DNA of 64,000 bases, taken from the NCBI RefSeq assembly GCF_014235845.1, contig NZ_JACJUQ010000004.1, positions 1 through 64,000 of the forward strand, read 5' to 3'. Position numbers and translations under genes: made by a program. Source of the DNA: Pontivivens nitratireducens. Its GTDB lineage: Bacteria; Pseudomonadota; Alphaproteobacteria; Rhodobacterales; Rhodobacteraceae. Shown piece after piece: positions 1 through 8,929 of the stretch (positions within the stretch are counted from its first letter, which is position 1; each line of letters opens with the position of its first letter). The notes beneath the pieces are model-generated. The model was not told the origin of the DNA and did no database searches. It worked only from the letters and a program-made list of their open reading frames with translations.

Positions 1-8
1 CGCCGCAT
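1..8 (-). CDS. 5' end of an unidentified gene cut by the window edge
   Basis: On the minus strand an ATG at 8-6 is preceded by a strong Shine-Dalgarno stretch (AGAGGAGG, about 5 nt away), placed 73 bp after the aglA stop. Only two full codons (Met-Arg) are visible, so nothing can be said about the product. Position suggests it continues the glycogen/alpha-glucoside transcription unit. The call rests only on the ribosome-binding site and spacing. Confidence 0.4.
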
Positions 9-80
9 CACAACCTCCTCTGTCGGAGATACTGAATCACGCGACGAACGAATGGGGAAGCCTGATTATGGGGACAGGCC

Positions 81-1700
81 CTAGGCCGTCATTGCGAAGC
101 CGAGCGGCGGCAGGATCAACTCACCGCCCTCCTGCGTTGCCAGCAGGTCACGTGCGGCTGGGAAATCCGCTATTTCGTCCAGTGACATGGCGATCCGCCG
201 TTCCTCACGCGCGAAGTTGAACACGCAGGTCCGGCGGGCGCCCTCATGCTCGCGGGTGAACGCCAGCACATCGTGCGGCAATCCGTCGATGAATTTGACA
301 TCCCCCTTGACCAGAGCCGGATCGCCCTGCCGCGCGGCGATGGCATCACGGTAATGGGCCAGAACGCTGCCGTCGCCTTGCTGATCGACAGCCAGTTCAA
401 TGTGCTCCTGCGGGACGGGCAACCACGGCTTGTCCGCATTCGTCTTGGAAAAGCCGCCGAACGGCCGGTCCCCCTCCCACACCATGGGGGTGCGACAACC
501 GTCACGCCCCTTGAAACCGGGCCAGAAACGAATGCCATAAGGGTCAGTCAGATCCTCATAGGCCACGTCCGCCTCGGGCAGGCCCAGTTCCTCACCCTGA
601 TACAGGCAGATCGAGCCGCGCAGCGAGGTCAGAAGCGAAATGCAGAACTTGGCGAGCCTCTGCCGGTCGTCGCCCGGCTCGGCCCAACGGGTAACATGGC
701 GCGTCACATCATGGTTCGAGAAGGAGTGGCACACCCAGCCATCCGAGACCTTGTCCCCGATCCGCTCGATCGTCTGGCGAATGAACCCGGCGGTAAACTG
801 ATCCGCCAGCAAATCGAACGTATAGGCCATGTGCAGGCGACCGTCGCGCGTATAGGCGGCGACCGTGTCGTAGCTGCGATGCTCATCCCCGACCTCGCCC
901 ACCGAGGTGCGGGCATCGTATTCATCCAGCAGGGCGCGGACCCGTTGCAGGAATGCCAGGTTTTCCGGCTGCGACTTGTCGTAGAGGTGATCCTGAAAGG
1001 AATAGGGGTTGGAGGCCTCGATGAAGCTGGAGCCGCTGCCCCGCTGCGCCGGTGGGTTGTTGCGCAACTTGTCGTCGTGGAAATGATAGTTGCACGCATC
1101 GAAGCGGAAGCCATCCACGCCGCGATCCAGCCAGAACCGGATCTCCCCCAGCATTGCCTCCTGAACGTCGGGGTTGTGGTAGTTCAGGTCGGGCTGACTG
1201 GCGAGGAAGTTGTGCAGGTAGTACTGCCTGCGCACGCTGTCCCATTCCCAGCTTGGCCCGCCAAAAACGCTGAGCCAGTTGGTCGGCGCGGAGCCGTCCT
1301 CCAACGCATCGGCCCAGATGAACCAATCTGCCTTGGGGTTGTCGCGCGACTGGCGGCTTTCCCGGAACCACTCGTGTTGATCCGAGCAATGGGACATCAC
1401 CATGTCCATCGTCACCTTCAGCCCCAGTTCGTGCGCACGGGCGATCAGCGCATCGAAATCGTCCAGAGTACCGAACATCGGGTCCACGTCGCGGTAATCG
1501 CTGACATCGTAGCCGAAATCCTTCATCGGGGATCGGTTGAACGGGCTGATCCAGATCGCATCCACCCCCAGCGCCGCGATATGATCAAGCCGCCGGGTGA
1601 TCCCCTTGAAATCACCGATGCCGTCGCCGGTCGTGTCCTGATAGGAGCGTGGATAAATCTGATAGATCGTGGCACCGCGCCACCAGTCGTTGTCGGTCAT
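81..1700 (-). CDS. aglA: alpha-glucosidase, GH13 family (AglA/oligo-1,6-glucosidase type)
   Basis: A 539-residue GH13 (alpha-amylase superfamily) exo-glucosidase that releases glucose from the non-reducing end of small alpha-glucosides, probably in the cytoplasm because no signal peptide is visible. The catalytic set is complete: nucleophile Asp201 in GFRFD, acid/base Glu269 in VGEV and Asp331 in SNHD, with the His104 region intact. The N-terminal WWRGATIYQIYPRS start and full barrel length are typical of the AglA/oligo-1,6-glucosidase group. Its ATG overlaps the glgX stop (ATGA, 4 bp), so it is translationally coupled to the glycogen operon and may trim the oligosaccharides that GlgX releases. 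In rhizobia AglA serves a sucrose/trehalose/maltose ABC importer; no such transporter is visible here, so exact substrate is open. Confidence 0.85.
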   Translation of the reverse strand: MTDNDWWRGATIYQIYPRSYQDTTGDGIGDFKGITRRLDHIAALGVDAIWISPFNRSPMKDFGYDVSDYRDVDPMFGTLDDFDALIARAHELGLKVTMDMVMSHCSDQHEWFRESRQSRDNPKADWFIWADALEDGSAPTNWLSVFGGPSWEWDSVRRQYYLHNFLASQPDLNYHNPDVQEAMLGEIRFWLDRGVDGFRFDACNYHFHDDKLRNNPPAQRGSGSSFIEASNPYSFQDHLYDKSQPENLAFLQRVRALLDEYDARTSVGEVGDEHRSYDTVAAYTRDGRLHMAYTFDLLADQFTAGFIRQTIERIGDKVSDGWVCHSFSNHDVTRHVTRWAEPGDDRQRLAKFCISLLTSLRGSICLYQGEELGLPEADVAYEDLTDPYGIRFWPGFKGRDGCRTPMVWEGDRPFGGFSKTNADKPWLPVPQEHIELAVDQQGDGSVLAHYRDAIAARQGDPALVKGDVKFIDGLPHDVLAFTREHEGARRTCVFNFAREERRIAMSLDEIADFPAARDLLATQEGGELILPPLGFAMTA

Positions 1701-3583
1701 GTCTCGTCCTTGATCCAGTAATCGACACTGCGCGCCGGCATCTCACCGTTCCAGCCGTTGAGTGAGCGCCAGCCCCCCTCGGGCGGGGTGAAGGTGATGG
1801 GCGCATCGGCTCCGTTCACGTCGATGATGACGGTTTCCATCGCCTTGCGCATCGCGCGGGCGTCGTGCCAATCCTCGTCCTGCTTGGGGCTGCCATCGGG
1901 GCGGCACCAGTCCACCTCGTCATCCGACAGGCGCGCGACATCGCGCAGTTCAGGGGTTTCGGCGCGCGCACGGGCATAGGCCTGCGACTGGGCCAGAAGC
2001 TCGGGGTCCAGGCCCTGCCAGTCCACCCAGCCGATTTCGTTGTCCTGACAATAGGCGTTGTTGTTGCCGCCCTGCGTGCGGCCGAACTCATCCCCGGCGG
2101 TCAGCATGACGCTGCCCCGACTGGCCAGCAGCGTGCCGATCATAGCGGCCACGTCGCGGCGGCGGGCGGCATTCACCGCCTCGTCGTCGGTCACGCCCTC
2201 GACCCCGTTGTTCCAACTGAGGTTATCGTTGTGGCCGTCGCGGTTATCCTCACCGTTCGCGGCGTTGTGTTTCTCGACATAGGCGGTGGTGTCCCACAAC
2301 GTATAGCCGTCATGGGCGGAGATGAAGTTGACCACCCGCGTCCTGTCCCCCGGAAACGTGTCGGAGGACCCGGCCATGCGCGTCGCCAGCACGCCCATCT
2401 TGTGCGGCTGCCCCTGCCAGAACGCCCGCAGATCGTCGCGGTAGCGGTCGGACCATTCCAGGAACGGCTCGGGGAAGTTGCCCACCTGATAGCCGCCCGG
2501 CCCTATGTCCCACGGCTCCGCGATCAGGACGGACTTGCCGATCACCGGATCGTCGATCATGGCGCGCAGGGTCTGCGCCTGCGGATCGAAGCCCTCGGCC
2601 GTGCGGCCCAGAATTGGCCCCAGATCGAAGCGGAAGCCATCGACGCCGGTCTGCGTCAGGAAGTGGCGCAGGCTGTCCACGATCATCCGGCGTATGACCG
2701 GATGGTCACAGGCGACGGTGTTGCCGCACCCGCTGTCGTTGATCATCACGCCATCGATATGGCGGTAATATTCCTCATTCGCGAGGCCGCGGAAGCTGAC
2801 GGTCGGCCCGCCATTGTCGCCCTCGCCCGTATGGTTGAACACCAGATCGAGCAGAACGCCGATGCCTGCCTCACGCAGTTTGGCCACCGTTTCGCGCAGT
2901 TCCGCCACACCACCGGGGCACAAACGCGGGTCCAGCGCCATGAATGTCACCGGATTGTAACCCCAGAAGTTGCTGAGGCCGAGCGGACCAAGGTGCCTCT
3001 CATCTATCCAGGCCGTGATCGGCATCAATTCGATCGCGTCGATATGCATCGCCTTGAGGTGGTCGATAATGGACGGATGCGCCAGCGCCGCAACGGTGCC
3101 GCGAATATCCTCGGGCACGTCGGGATGGGTGGCGGTGTAGCCCTTGACGTTGGTCTCATAGATCAGGCCGCCGGGCTGGAACAGCGGGGCGAGGTCCAAC
3201 GGTTCCATCGGGGCGCGCAGGATCGAATAGGGCGTGCGTTCGCCGGTATCCATCCCCTCGATCCCCATTGAGGGGTCATAGGAATAGGGCCGGTCCAGTT
3301 CCACGGCCCAAGGGTCCACCAGCAGCTTCGAGAAGTCGAACCATGTGCCGGCCTCGGGATCGTAGGCCCCTTCGGCGCGGTAGCCGTACCGCGTGCCGTC
3401 GCCCAGGCCATCGACCTCCAGTTGCCACCAGCCCTCATGTTCGAGGGATCGCAGCATCTCCTGCCGATCCTCGACCTGATCGCCGGCCGTGCACAGCCAC
3501 ATATGATCCGCGCGAGGCGCATAGACGGTAAAGCGGGCGCCGGTGTCGGTCAGCGTCGCGCCGGGGCGAAGGTCGTCCTGCAT
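1697..3583 (-). CDS. glgX: glycogen debranching enzyme GlgX
   Basis: Isoamylase-type GH13 enzyme of 628 residues that hydrolyses alpha-1,6 branches of phosphorylase-trimmed glycogen. It has an N-terminal CBM48-like segment (about 1-110) followed by the barrel with LVFNHTGEG, GFRFDLG (nucleophile Asp), IAEPWD (acid/base Glu) and ISAHDG (third Asp). The ATG at 3583 is chosen over an in-frame start 48 bp upstream because AGGAGATGAC sits directly before it and the MQDDLRPG start matches the family's N-terminus. It follows glgA by about 80 bp and overlaps aglA by 4 bp. Slightly shorter than E. coli GlgX, with all catalytic motifs intact. Confidence 0.92.
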   Translation of the reverse strand: MQDDLRPGATLTDTGARFTVYAPRADHMWLCTAGDQVEDRQEMLRSLEHEGWWQLEVDGLGDGTRYGYRAEGAYDPEAGTWFDFSKLLVDPWAVELDRPYSYDPSMGIEGMDTGERTPYSILRAPMEPLDLAPLFQPGGLIYETNVKGYTATHPDVPEDIRGTVAALAHPSIIDHLKAMHIDAIELMPITAWIDERHLGPLGLSNFWGYNPVTFMALDPRLCPGGVAELRETVAKLREAGIGVLLDLVFNHTGEGDNGGPTVSFRGLANEEYYRHIDGVMINDSGCGNTVACDHPVIRRMIVDSLRHFLTQTGVDGFRFDLGPILGRTAEGFDPQAQTLRAMIDDPVIGKSVLIAEPWDIGPGGYQVGNFPEPFLEWSDRYRDDLRAFWQGQPHKMGVLATRMAGSSDTFPGDRTRVVNFISAHDGYTLWDTTAYVEKHNAANGEDNRDGHNDNLSWNNGVEGVTDDEAVNAARRRDVAAMIGTLLASRGSVMLTAGDEFGRTQGGNNNAYCQDNEIGWVDWQGLDPELLAQSQAYARARAETPELRDVARLSDDEVDWCRPDGSPKQDEDWHDARAMRKAMETVIIDVNGADAPITFTPPEGGWRSLNGWNGEMPARSVDYWIKDET

Positions 3584-3663
3584 GTCATCTCCTAAAAGGC
3601 GCGCACCGATTCGGCACTGCCGCGATGACACCTATGGTGCAATGCACAATTGGCAAGGTCGTG

Positions 3664-5067
3664 TCAGACTGCAATGGTTTTGTAGAGCGCGGCATATTCC
3701 TCGGCCGAGGCGTTCCAGCTTACATCCGCACGCATGGCGTTGCGCTGCATCACACCCCATTCGGGCGTGCCGTGCAACGCCACCGCATCCGCGATCGCAT
3801 CCCCCAGCGCGGGGCCGCTGTCGGTATCGTGAACGAAGCCGGTTGCAACCGCTGCGCGACGGGCCGCACCGTTTGCATGAATCACGGTGTCGGCCAAACC
3901 ACCCGTGCGCGCCACAACCGGCAGGCAGCCATAGCGCAGGGCGTATAGCTGCGTCAGCCCGCAAGGCTCGAACCGCGACGGCAGCAGGATCGCGTCGGAC
4001 CCCGCCTGAACACGGTGGCTCAGCTTCTCATCGAAGCCGATATGGGTCGCCACATGACCGGGATGCCGCCGCGCCGCCTTGCGAAACGCATCCTCCAGCC
4101 CCGGTTCCCCCGTACCCAGCACCATCAGCTTGCCGCCCAAGCCCACGAGGTGGTCGATATTGTCCGCCAGCAGGTCGAGCCCCTTTTGCCAGGTCAGGCG
4201 AGAGATCACGCAGAACAGCGGACCGCCGGGCGTCAGGCCGAACTCATCGTTCAGCGCCTGGCGATTCACCCGCCTGCGCGCCAGCGTGCGGGCCGTATAG
4301 TTGCGGGCAAGGGCATCGTCCGTTTCGGGGTTCCACACGTCGGTGTCGATGCCGTTGACGATGCCGCGCACCAGATGGGCGCGGGGCGCGATCACGCCCT
4401 CCATGCCCATACCGAAATGCGGGGTCAGGATTTCCCGCGCGTAGGTCGGACTGACGGTGGTGATGGCATCCGCGGTGACCAGCCCCCCCTTGAGGAAACT
4501 AACATCGTCGTAATATTCGACTCCATCGACGGACCAGACGGCATCGGGCAGGCCCAGTTCGCCAAAGACCTGTCCGCCGAAACGGCCCTGAAACGCGATG
4601 TTGTGGATCGTCAGAACACTGGGTGGCCCGCCGCCGAAGCGCAGATGCACCGGCACCAGCGCCGCCTGCCAGTCATGCGCGTGCACGACATCGGGTTGCC
4701 ACCCGGCCTCACCCCGCGCGATGCGAGCGGCGATATGCGCAAAGGTTGCGAACCGCCGGGCGTTATCGTCCCAGTCGCGGCCCGACGCATCGCCATACGG
4801 CCCGCCTTCACGGTCGAACAGCGCGGGAATGTCCAGCACGTAGAGCGACAGCCCGTCCTGCGTTGCGTGGCGCACCTGACCGCCATCGACCTTCATCACG
4901 GTCTTGGTCCTGCCCAGCGCGGCCATCACCTTGGGATAACCGGGCACCAGCGTGCGCATCTCGACCCCGGCGCCGACCAGCGCGGCGGGCAAGGCGCCCG
5001 CCACATCGGCCAGCCCACCGGTCTTGATGAGGGGATAAACTTCCGACGCGACGGACAGGACCTTCAT
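3664..5067 (-). CDS. glgA: glycogen synthase GlgA (ADP-glucose, GT5)
   Basis: A 467-residue GT5 glycosyltransferase that adds glucose from ADP-glucose to the non-reducing end of growing glycogen. The ADP-glucose binding KTGGL motif is at residues 15-19 directly after MKVLSVASEVYPLI, and the C-terminal Rossmann domain carries LPSRFEPCGLTQLYALRYG, the conserved retaining-transferase Glu-containing loop. Length is normal for bacterial GlgA. Its start lies only 3 bp after the glgC stop and the likely ribosome-binding site (GGAAGG) is inside the end of glgC, which points to coupled translation with the enzyme that makes its substrate. Confidence 0.95.
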   Translation of the reverse strand: MKVLSVASEVYPLIKTGGLADVAGALPAALVGAGVEMRTLVPGYPKVMAALGRTKTVMKVDGGQVRHATQDGLSLYVLDIPALFDREGGPYGDASGRDWDDNARRFATFAHIAARIARGEAGWQPDVVHAHDWQAALVPVHLRFGGGPPSVLTIHNIAFQGRFGGQVFGELGLPDAVWSVDGVEYYDDVSFLKGGLVTADAITTVSPTYAREILTPHFGMGMEGVIAPRAHLVRGIVNGIDTDVWNPETDDALARNYTARTLARRRVNRQALNDEFGLTPGGPLFCVISRLTWQKGLDLLADNIDHLVGLGGKLMVLGTGEPGLEDAFRKAARRHPGHVATHIGFDEKLSHRVQAGSDAILLPSRFEPCGLTQLYALRYGCLPVVARTGGLADTVIHANGAARRAAVATGFVHDTDSGPALGDAIADAVALHGTPEWGVMQRNAMRADVSWNASAEEYAALYKTIAV

Positions 5068-5070
5068 CGT

Positions 5071-6324
5071 TCAGCCTTCCAACGCGTCGATCATCTTTTG
5101 CGTGATGAGGACGACCCCGCTATCCGTGCGCCGGAACCGGCGGGCGTCCAGTTCAGCATCTTCACCCACGATCATGCCGTCGGGAATCCGCACGCCGCGA
5201 TCCAGCACGACCTTGGTCAGCTTCGCATGACGGCCGATCTCGCAACCGGGCAGGATCACCGCCTGATCGAGACGAGAGAAGGAATTGGTGCGCACACCCG
5301 TAAAGCATAGCGAATTCGACATCTCCGTCCCCGAGATGATGCAATCCCCCGCGACAAGCGATTGCACCGCGTAACCGCGCCGGCCTTCCTCGTTGTGCAC
5401 GAACTTCGCGGGCGGCAGCGTTTCCGCATAGGTCCAGATCGGCCAGTCACGGTCGTACAGGTCCAGTTCCGGCACCGTTGTCGTCAGATCGACATTGGCC
5501 TGCCAATAGGCGTCCACGGTGCCGACATCCTTCCAGTAGGAGGTCGCCTCAGACGAGGAGCGTACACAGGATTGGCTGAACCGGTGCGCCTGCGCGTGGC
5601 CGTGCTTGACGATATGGGGAATGATGTCGCCGCCGAAATCGCGGTTCGAGCCGGGCGTCTCCGCGTCGCGGCGCAACTCTTCCATCAGGAACGACGTGGT
5701 AAAGACGTAGATTCCCATCGAGGCCAGCGCCATGTCGGGCTGACCCGGAATCGCGGGCGGGTCGGAGGGTTTTTCCACGAAATCGGTGATGCGGTCCGTC
5801 TCATCCACATGCATCACGCCGAAGCCGCTGGCCTCGGAACGCGGAACCTCCAGACAGCCGACCGTGACGTCCGCGCCGGAGTTCACGTGCTGTTGCAGCA
5901 TGATCTCGTAGTCCATCTTGTAGATATGGTCGCCCGCCAGGATCACCATGTATAGCGGCGCGTAATCCTCGATAATGTCGATGTTCTGGAACACGGCATC
6001 GGCCGTCCCCTCGTACCAGCTGTCCGAGGTGCGTTGCGAGGCGGGCAGGATGTCGAAGCTCTCGTTCCGCTCCGTCCGCAGAAATCCCCAGCCGCGTTGC
6101 AGGTGGCGGATCAGGGAATGCGCCTTGTACTGGGTCGCCACGCCCATGCGACGGATTCCGGAATTCAGCGCGTTGGACAAGGCAAAGTCGATGATGCGGG
6201 TTTTTCCTCCGAAATAGACGGCGGGTTTTGCACGTATATCCGTAAGCTCCCTCAGCCTGGATCCACGGCCTCCGGCCAGAACGTACGCCATTGCATCGCG
6301 GCTCAACGGTCCTTGTCTTTGCAT
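5071..6324 (-). CDS. glgC: glucose-1-phosphate adenylyltransferase GlgC
   Basis: Makes ADP-glucose from glucose-1-phosphate and ATP, the committed and normally allosterically controlled step of glycogen synthesis. The 417-residue protein shows the nucleotidyltransferase signature GGRGSRL near the N-terminus, then [15 protein letters not shown], and a C-terminal left-handed beta-helix region. The frame is open for 63 further codons upstream, but ATG 6324 is preceded by AACAGGAGGAAGACA, an excellent ribosome-binding site, and gives the family N-terminus [20 protein letters not shown] 233-bp gap with a hairpin separates it from glgB, so it may have its own promoter as well as operon read-through. 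Confidence 0.95.
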   Translation of the reverse strand: MQRQGPLSRDAMAYVLAGGRGSRLRELTDIRAKPAVYFGGKTRIIDFALSNALNSGIRRMGVATQYKAHSLIRHLQRGWGFLRTERNESFDILPASQRTSDSWYEGTADAVFQNIDIIEDYAPLYMVILAGDHIYKMDYEIMLQQHVNSGADVTVGCLEVPRSEASGFGVMHVDETDRITDFVEKPSDPPAIPGQPDMALASMGIYVFTTSFLMEELRRDAETPGSNRDFGGDIIPHIVKHGHAQAHRFSQSCVRSSSEATSYWKDVGTVDAYWQANVDLTTTVPELDLYDRDWPIWTYAETLPPAKFVHNEEGRRGYAVQSLVAGDCIISGTEMSNSLCFTGVRTNSFSRLDQAVILPGCEIGRHAKLTKVVLDRGVRIPDGMIVGEDAELDARRFRRTDSGVVLITQKMIDALEG

Positions 6325-6521
6325 TGTCTTCCTCCTGTTATGGCGCCCCCCGTCGTCGCGCGAGGTAGCTTCGTTTTCTTTAACCCTAGTGCAAAGTTGG
6401 CAAATCGCATCCGCTAATTTCCATCGAGCGGAATGTAGGGGTCTCAATCGCTTCTGCGCGCGCATCCCATGCGTGTGATCGGCGCGCAGATGCACGCGCC
6501 GGGCAAATACCACAACGGCAA

Positions 6522-6554
6522 GCGATGCCAGGGTCGGAAAGACCCCTGCATCGC
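6522..6554 (-). terminator. hairpin directly after glgB
   Basis: Four bases after the glgB stop the minus strand can fold GCGATGC-GGGTC with GACCC-GCATCGC (7 bp plus 5 bp, a two-base internal loop, 5-base apical loop). No clean U-tract follows, so it could be a weak or Rho-assisted terminator, an attenuator, or a 3' stabiliser that lowers glgCAX expression relative to glgPB. The remainder of the 6325-6521 spacer holds no gene that I can support. Confidence 0.4.
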
Positions 6555-6557
6555 GAT

Positions 6558-8732
6558 CTAGCCTTCGTATTCGAAAAACAGGGTCGCCAGAGGCGGCAAC
6601 GTCATGGTTGCCGCACCGTTCGATGAATCGACGCCCCCCATATTGCCCACCCCGGAACCGCCATAAATCGGGGCATCAGTGTTCAACACCTCACGCCAGC
6701 GGCCCGACAACCGGTCTGGCAACGGAACGCGGTAATCGTGATGCACGTTCGGGGTCATGTTGCTGACCACCAGCACCGGGTTGCCGCCCGGCGCGTGGCG
6801 CAACCATGCGAAGACGGAGTTTTCGGCATCGTCGCCCAGCACGACTTCGACGCCGTCGGCCTCGTTGTCCCGACCGTGCAGCGCGGGCAGCGATTTGTAG
6901 ATGCCGTTCAGATCGCGGACCAGATCACGCATTCCCCGCTTGAGAGGCTGATCCATCAGATACCAGTCCAGGCTGCGGCTCTCGGACCATTCCTGCTCCT
7001 GCGCGAATTCCTGCCCCATGAACAGCAGCTTCTTGCCCGGATAACCCCACATCAGACCATAGTAAGCCCGCAGATTGGCGTGTTTCTGCCACGTATCGCC
7101 GGGCATCTTGGCCAGCAGCGATCCCTTGCCGTGCACGACCTCATCATGGCTGATGGGCAGCACGAAATTCTCGGACATGGCGTAATGGAACGTGAACATC
7201 ATGTCGCCGTGATGATGTTTGCGATGGATCGGGTCCTTGGACATGTATTCCAGCGTGTCGTGCATCCAGCCCATGTTCCATTTGAACCCGAAGCCAAGCC
7301 CCCCCGCGCTTGTCGGTTGAGAGACGCCGGGAAAGGCCGTGCTTTCCTCCGCGATCGTCATGATGTTGGGGTGCGCGCCATAGACGGCGGCATTCATCCG
7401 GCGAACGAAGGCCACGGCCTCCTTGTTGATATTGCCGCCCTCATCGTTGGGGATCCACTCCCCCTCCTCACGCGAGTAGTCGAGGTACAGCATCGAGGCC
7501 ACCGCATCCACGCGCAGGCCGTCCACATGGTATTTCTCAGCCCAGAAAAGCGCGTTGTTCACGAGGTAATTCTCCACCTCCTTGCGCCCGAAATTATAGA
7601 TCAGCGTGTTCCAGTCGGGGTGGTAGCCCTGCTTGGGATCTGCATGTTCGTACAGCGCGGTGCCATCGAAATTGCCAAGCCCGTGCGCATCGGTGGGAAA
7701 GTGTGCCGGAACCCAATCGAGGATCACGCCCAGACCCGCGCCGTGCGCACCCTCCATGAACCGGGCGAAGCCGTCAGGCTCACCGAACCGGGCAGTCGGC
7801 GCGTAGAGGCCTGTCGTCTGATAGCCCCAGGACGGATCGTAGGGATGTTCGGACACCGGCAGGAATTCGATATGGGTAAAGCCCATCTCGACGCAATACG
7901 GGATCAGGCGGTCCGCCATCGCATCCCAGCTGAGGAACCCGCCATCGTCCGCGCGCTGCCAACTGCCCGGGTGCACCTCATAGATCGAAACGGGTGTGCG
8001 GCGCTTGTCCGTCCTGGCCCAATGCGCGATATGGCCCTGATCGTGCCAGTCCTGGTTGCCCAGCCGGTGCACGATGCTGGCCGTGGCGGGGCGGTATTCG
8101 GCGGCGAAGGCGAAGGGGTCGGCCTTCAGCGGCAGCAGCCCGCCATCGGGTCCGATCAACTCGAACTTGTATGAGGTGCCGGGGCCAATTTCCGGTATGA
8201 AAATCTCCCACACGCCGGTGCTCTGACGCAGACGCATCGCGTGCTTGCGCCCGTCCCACATGTTGAATTCGCCGACAACAGAAACCCGACGGGCATTGGG
8301 CGCCCAGACCGCGAAGTTGGTCCCCTCCACGCCCTCATGCGTCATCACCTGCGCGCCCATGCGGTCGAACAGACGGGAATGTGACCCCTCATTATAAAGG
8401 TAGTCGTCCATCTCACCCAGAACCGGCGAAAAGGAATAGGTGTCGATCAGCCGCCACGACGCCTCCTTGTTCGAGGCGTGATAGCGAACCGGCTGGCGTT
8501 CGGTCAGGCTCACCGGCCCGTCGAAGAAGCCTTGCACATCGCGGCAGGTCAGCTCCCCCACGACCGTTCCGTCGAGCGTTTCGACCTCCACCCGCCTTGC
8601 ACCGGGGATAAAGGCGCGGGCGATGAAACCGGCGCTGGTCTGGTGTACGCCCAACAATCCGAACAGGTCGGAATGTGTTCCCGAGAGCACCGCGGAAATG
8701 GCGCCGGGTTCGGTCAACTGGGTGTCTGCCAT
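6558..8732 (-). CDS. glgB: 1,4-alpha-glucan branching enzyme GlgB
   Basis: A 724-residue GH13 branching enzyme that cuts alpha-1,4 chains and reattaches them as alpha-1,6 branches. It has the long bacterial N-terminal module (about 1-110, with LFGLLGVH), a CBM48 domain ([18 protein letters not shown]), then the barrel with [17 protein letters not shown] (nucleophile Asp), IAEEST (acid/base Glu) and [11 protein letters not shown] (third Asp). The ATG at 8732 is preceded by AAGGAG about 8 nt upstream; an upstream GTG in frame at 8765 has no such site. It follows glgP after a 197-bp spacer that contains a hairpin and a 15-bp tandem repeat. Confidence 0.95.
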   Translation of the reverse strand: MADTQLTEPGAISAVLSGTHSDLFGLLGVHQTSAGFIARAFIPGARRVEVETLDGTVVGELTCRDVQGFFDGPVSLTERQPVRYHASNKEASWRLIDTYSFSPVLGEMDDYLYNEGSHSRLFDRMGAQVMTHEGVEGTNFAVWAPNARRVSVVGEFNMWDGRKHAMRLRQSTGVWEIFIPEIGPGTSYKFELIGPDGGLLPLKADPFAFAAEYRPATASIVHRLGNQDWHDQGHIAHWARTDKRRTPVSIYEVHPGSWQRADDGGFLSWDAMADRLIPYCVEMGFTHIEFLPVSEHPYDPSWGYQTTGLYAPTARFGEPDGFARFMEGAHGAGLGVILDWVPAHFPTDAHGLGNFDGTALYEHADPKQGYHPDWNTLIYNFGRKEVENYLVNNALFWAEKYHVDGLRVDAVASMLYLDYSREEGEWIPNDEGGNINKEAVAFVRRMNAAVYGAHPNIMTIAEESTAFPGVSQPTSAGGLGFGFKWNMGWMHDTLEYMSKDPIHRKHHHGDMMFTFHYAMSENFVLPISHDEVVHGKGSLLAKMPGDTWQKHANLRAYYGLMWGYPGKKLLFMGQEFAQEQEWSESRSLDWYLMDQPLKRGMRDLVRDLNGIYKSLPALHGRDNEADGVEVVLGDDAENSVFAWLRHAPGGNPVLVVSNMTPNVHHDYRVPLPDRLSGRWREVLNTDAPIYGGSGVGNMGGVDSSNGAATMTLPPLATLFFEYEG

Positions 8733-8787
8733 GCGAAATGCTCCTTGGGTCTCTTTGAGCGTCACCTAGTGCCACGCGCGGTACAAT

Positions 8788-8862
8788 CAAAACCGGTACA
8801 GGCAAAACCGGTACAGGCAAAACCGGAGCAGGCAAAACCGGAACAGGCAAAACCGGAACAGG
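8788..8862. repeat. five tandem copies of a 15-bp unit between glgP and glgB
   Basis: Five back-to-back copies of CAAAACCGGNNCAGG run from 8788 to 8862 with no spacers. The variable pair reads TA, TA, AG, AA, AA in order, so the array looks like slippage or unequal duplication followed by point divergence. In principle it is open in two reading frames on opposite strands, but it lies wholly in the glgP-glgB spacer and no start site precedes it. Each unit contains a CCGG core and the array sits in the presumed glgB leader. Confidence 0.9.
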
Positions 8863-8887
8863 CCCCGGTTCGCCTGAATCTTCGCGG

Positions 8888-8923
8888 TTCCGGCGATCCA
8901 GGTGCAAGACCGGATCGCCGGAA
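8888..8923 (-). terminator. perfect 12-bp hairpin downstream of glgP
   Basis: TTCCGGCGATCC (8888-8899) and its exact complement GGATCGCCGGAA (8912-8923) enclose a 12-base loop and begin 6 bp past the glgP stop. There is no following U-run. Probable partial terminator or mRNA 3'-end stabiliser between glgP and glgB. Confidence 0.5.
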
Positions 8924-8929
8924 ACCCTA

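Noticed and set aside
246-1721. Long open frame antisense to aglA (and similar ones antisense to glgX, glgB, glgP, ppk and the TIGR02302 gene)
   Set aside because: High-GC third positions keep opposite frames open. These have no ribosome-binding sites or family motifs, and the sense frames encode complete, recognisable proteins.
8788-8862. CRISPR array
   Set aside because: Units of 15 bp are directly adjacent with no unique spacers, and no cas gene is present.
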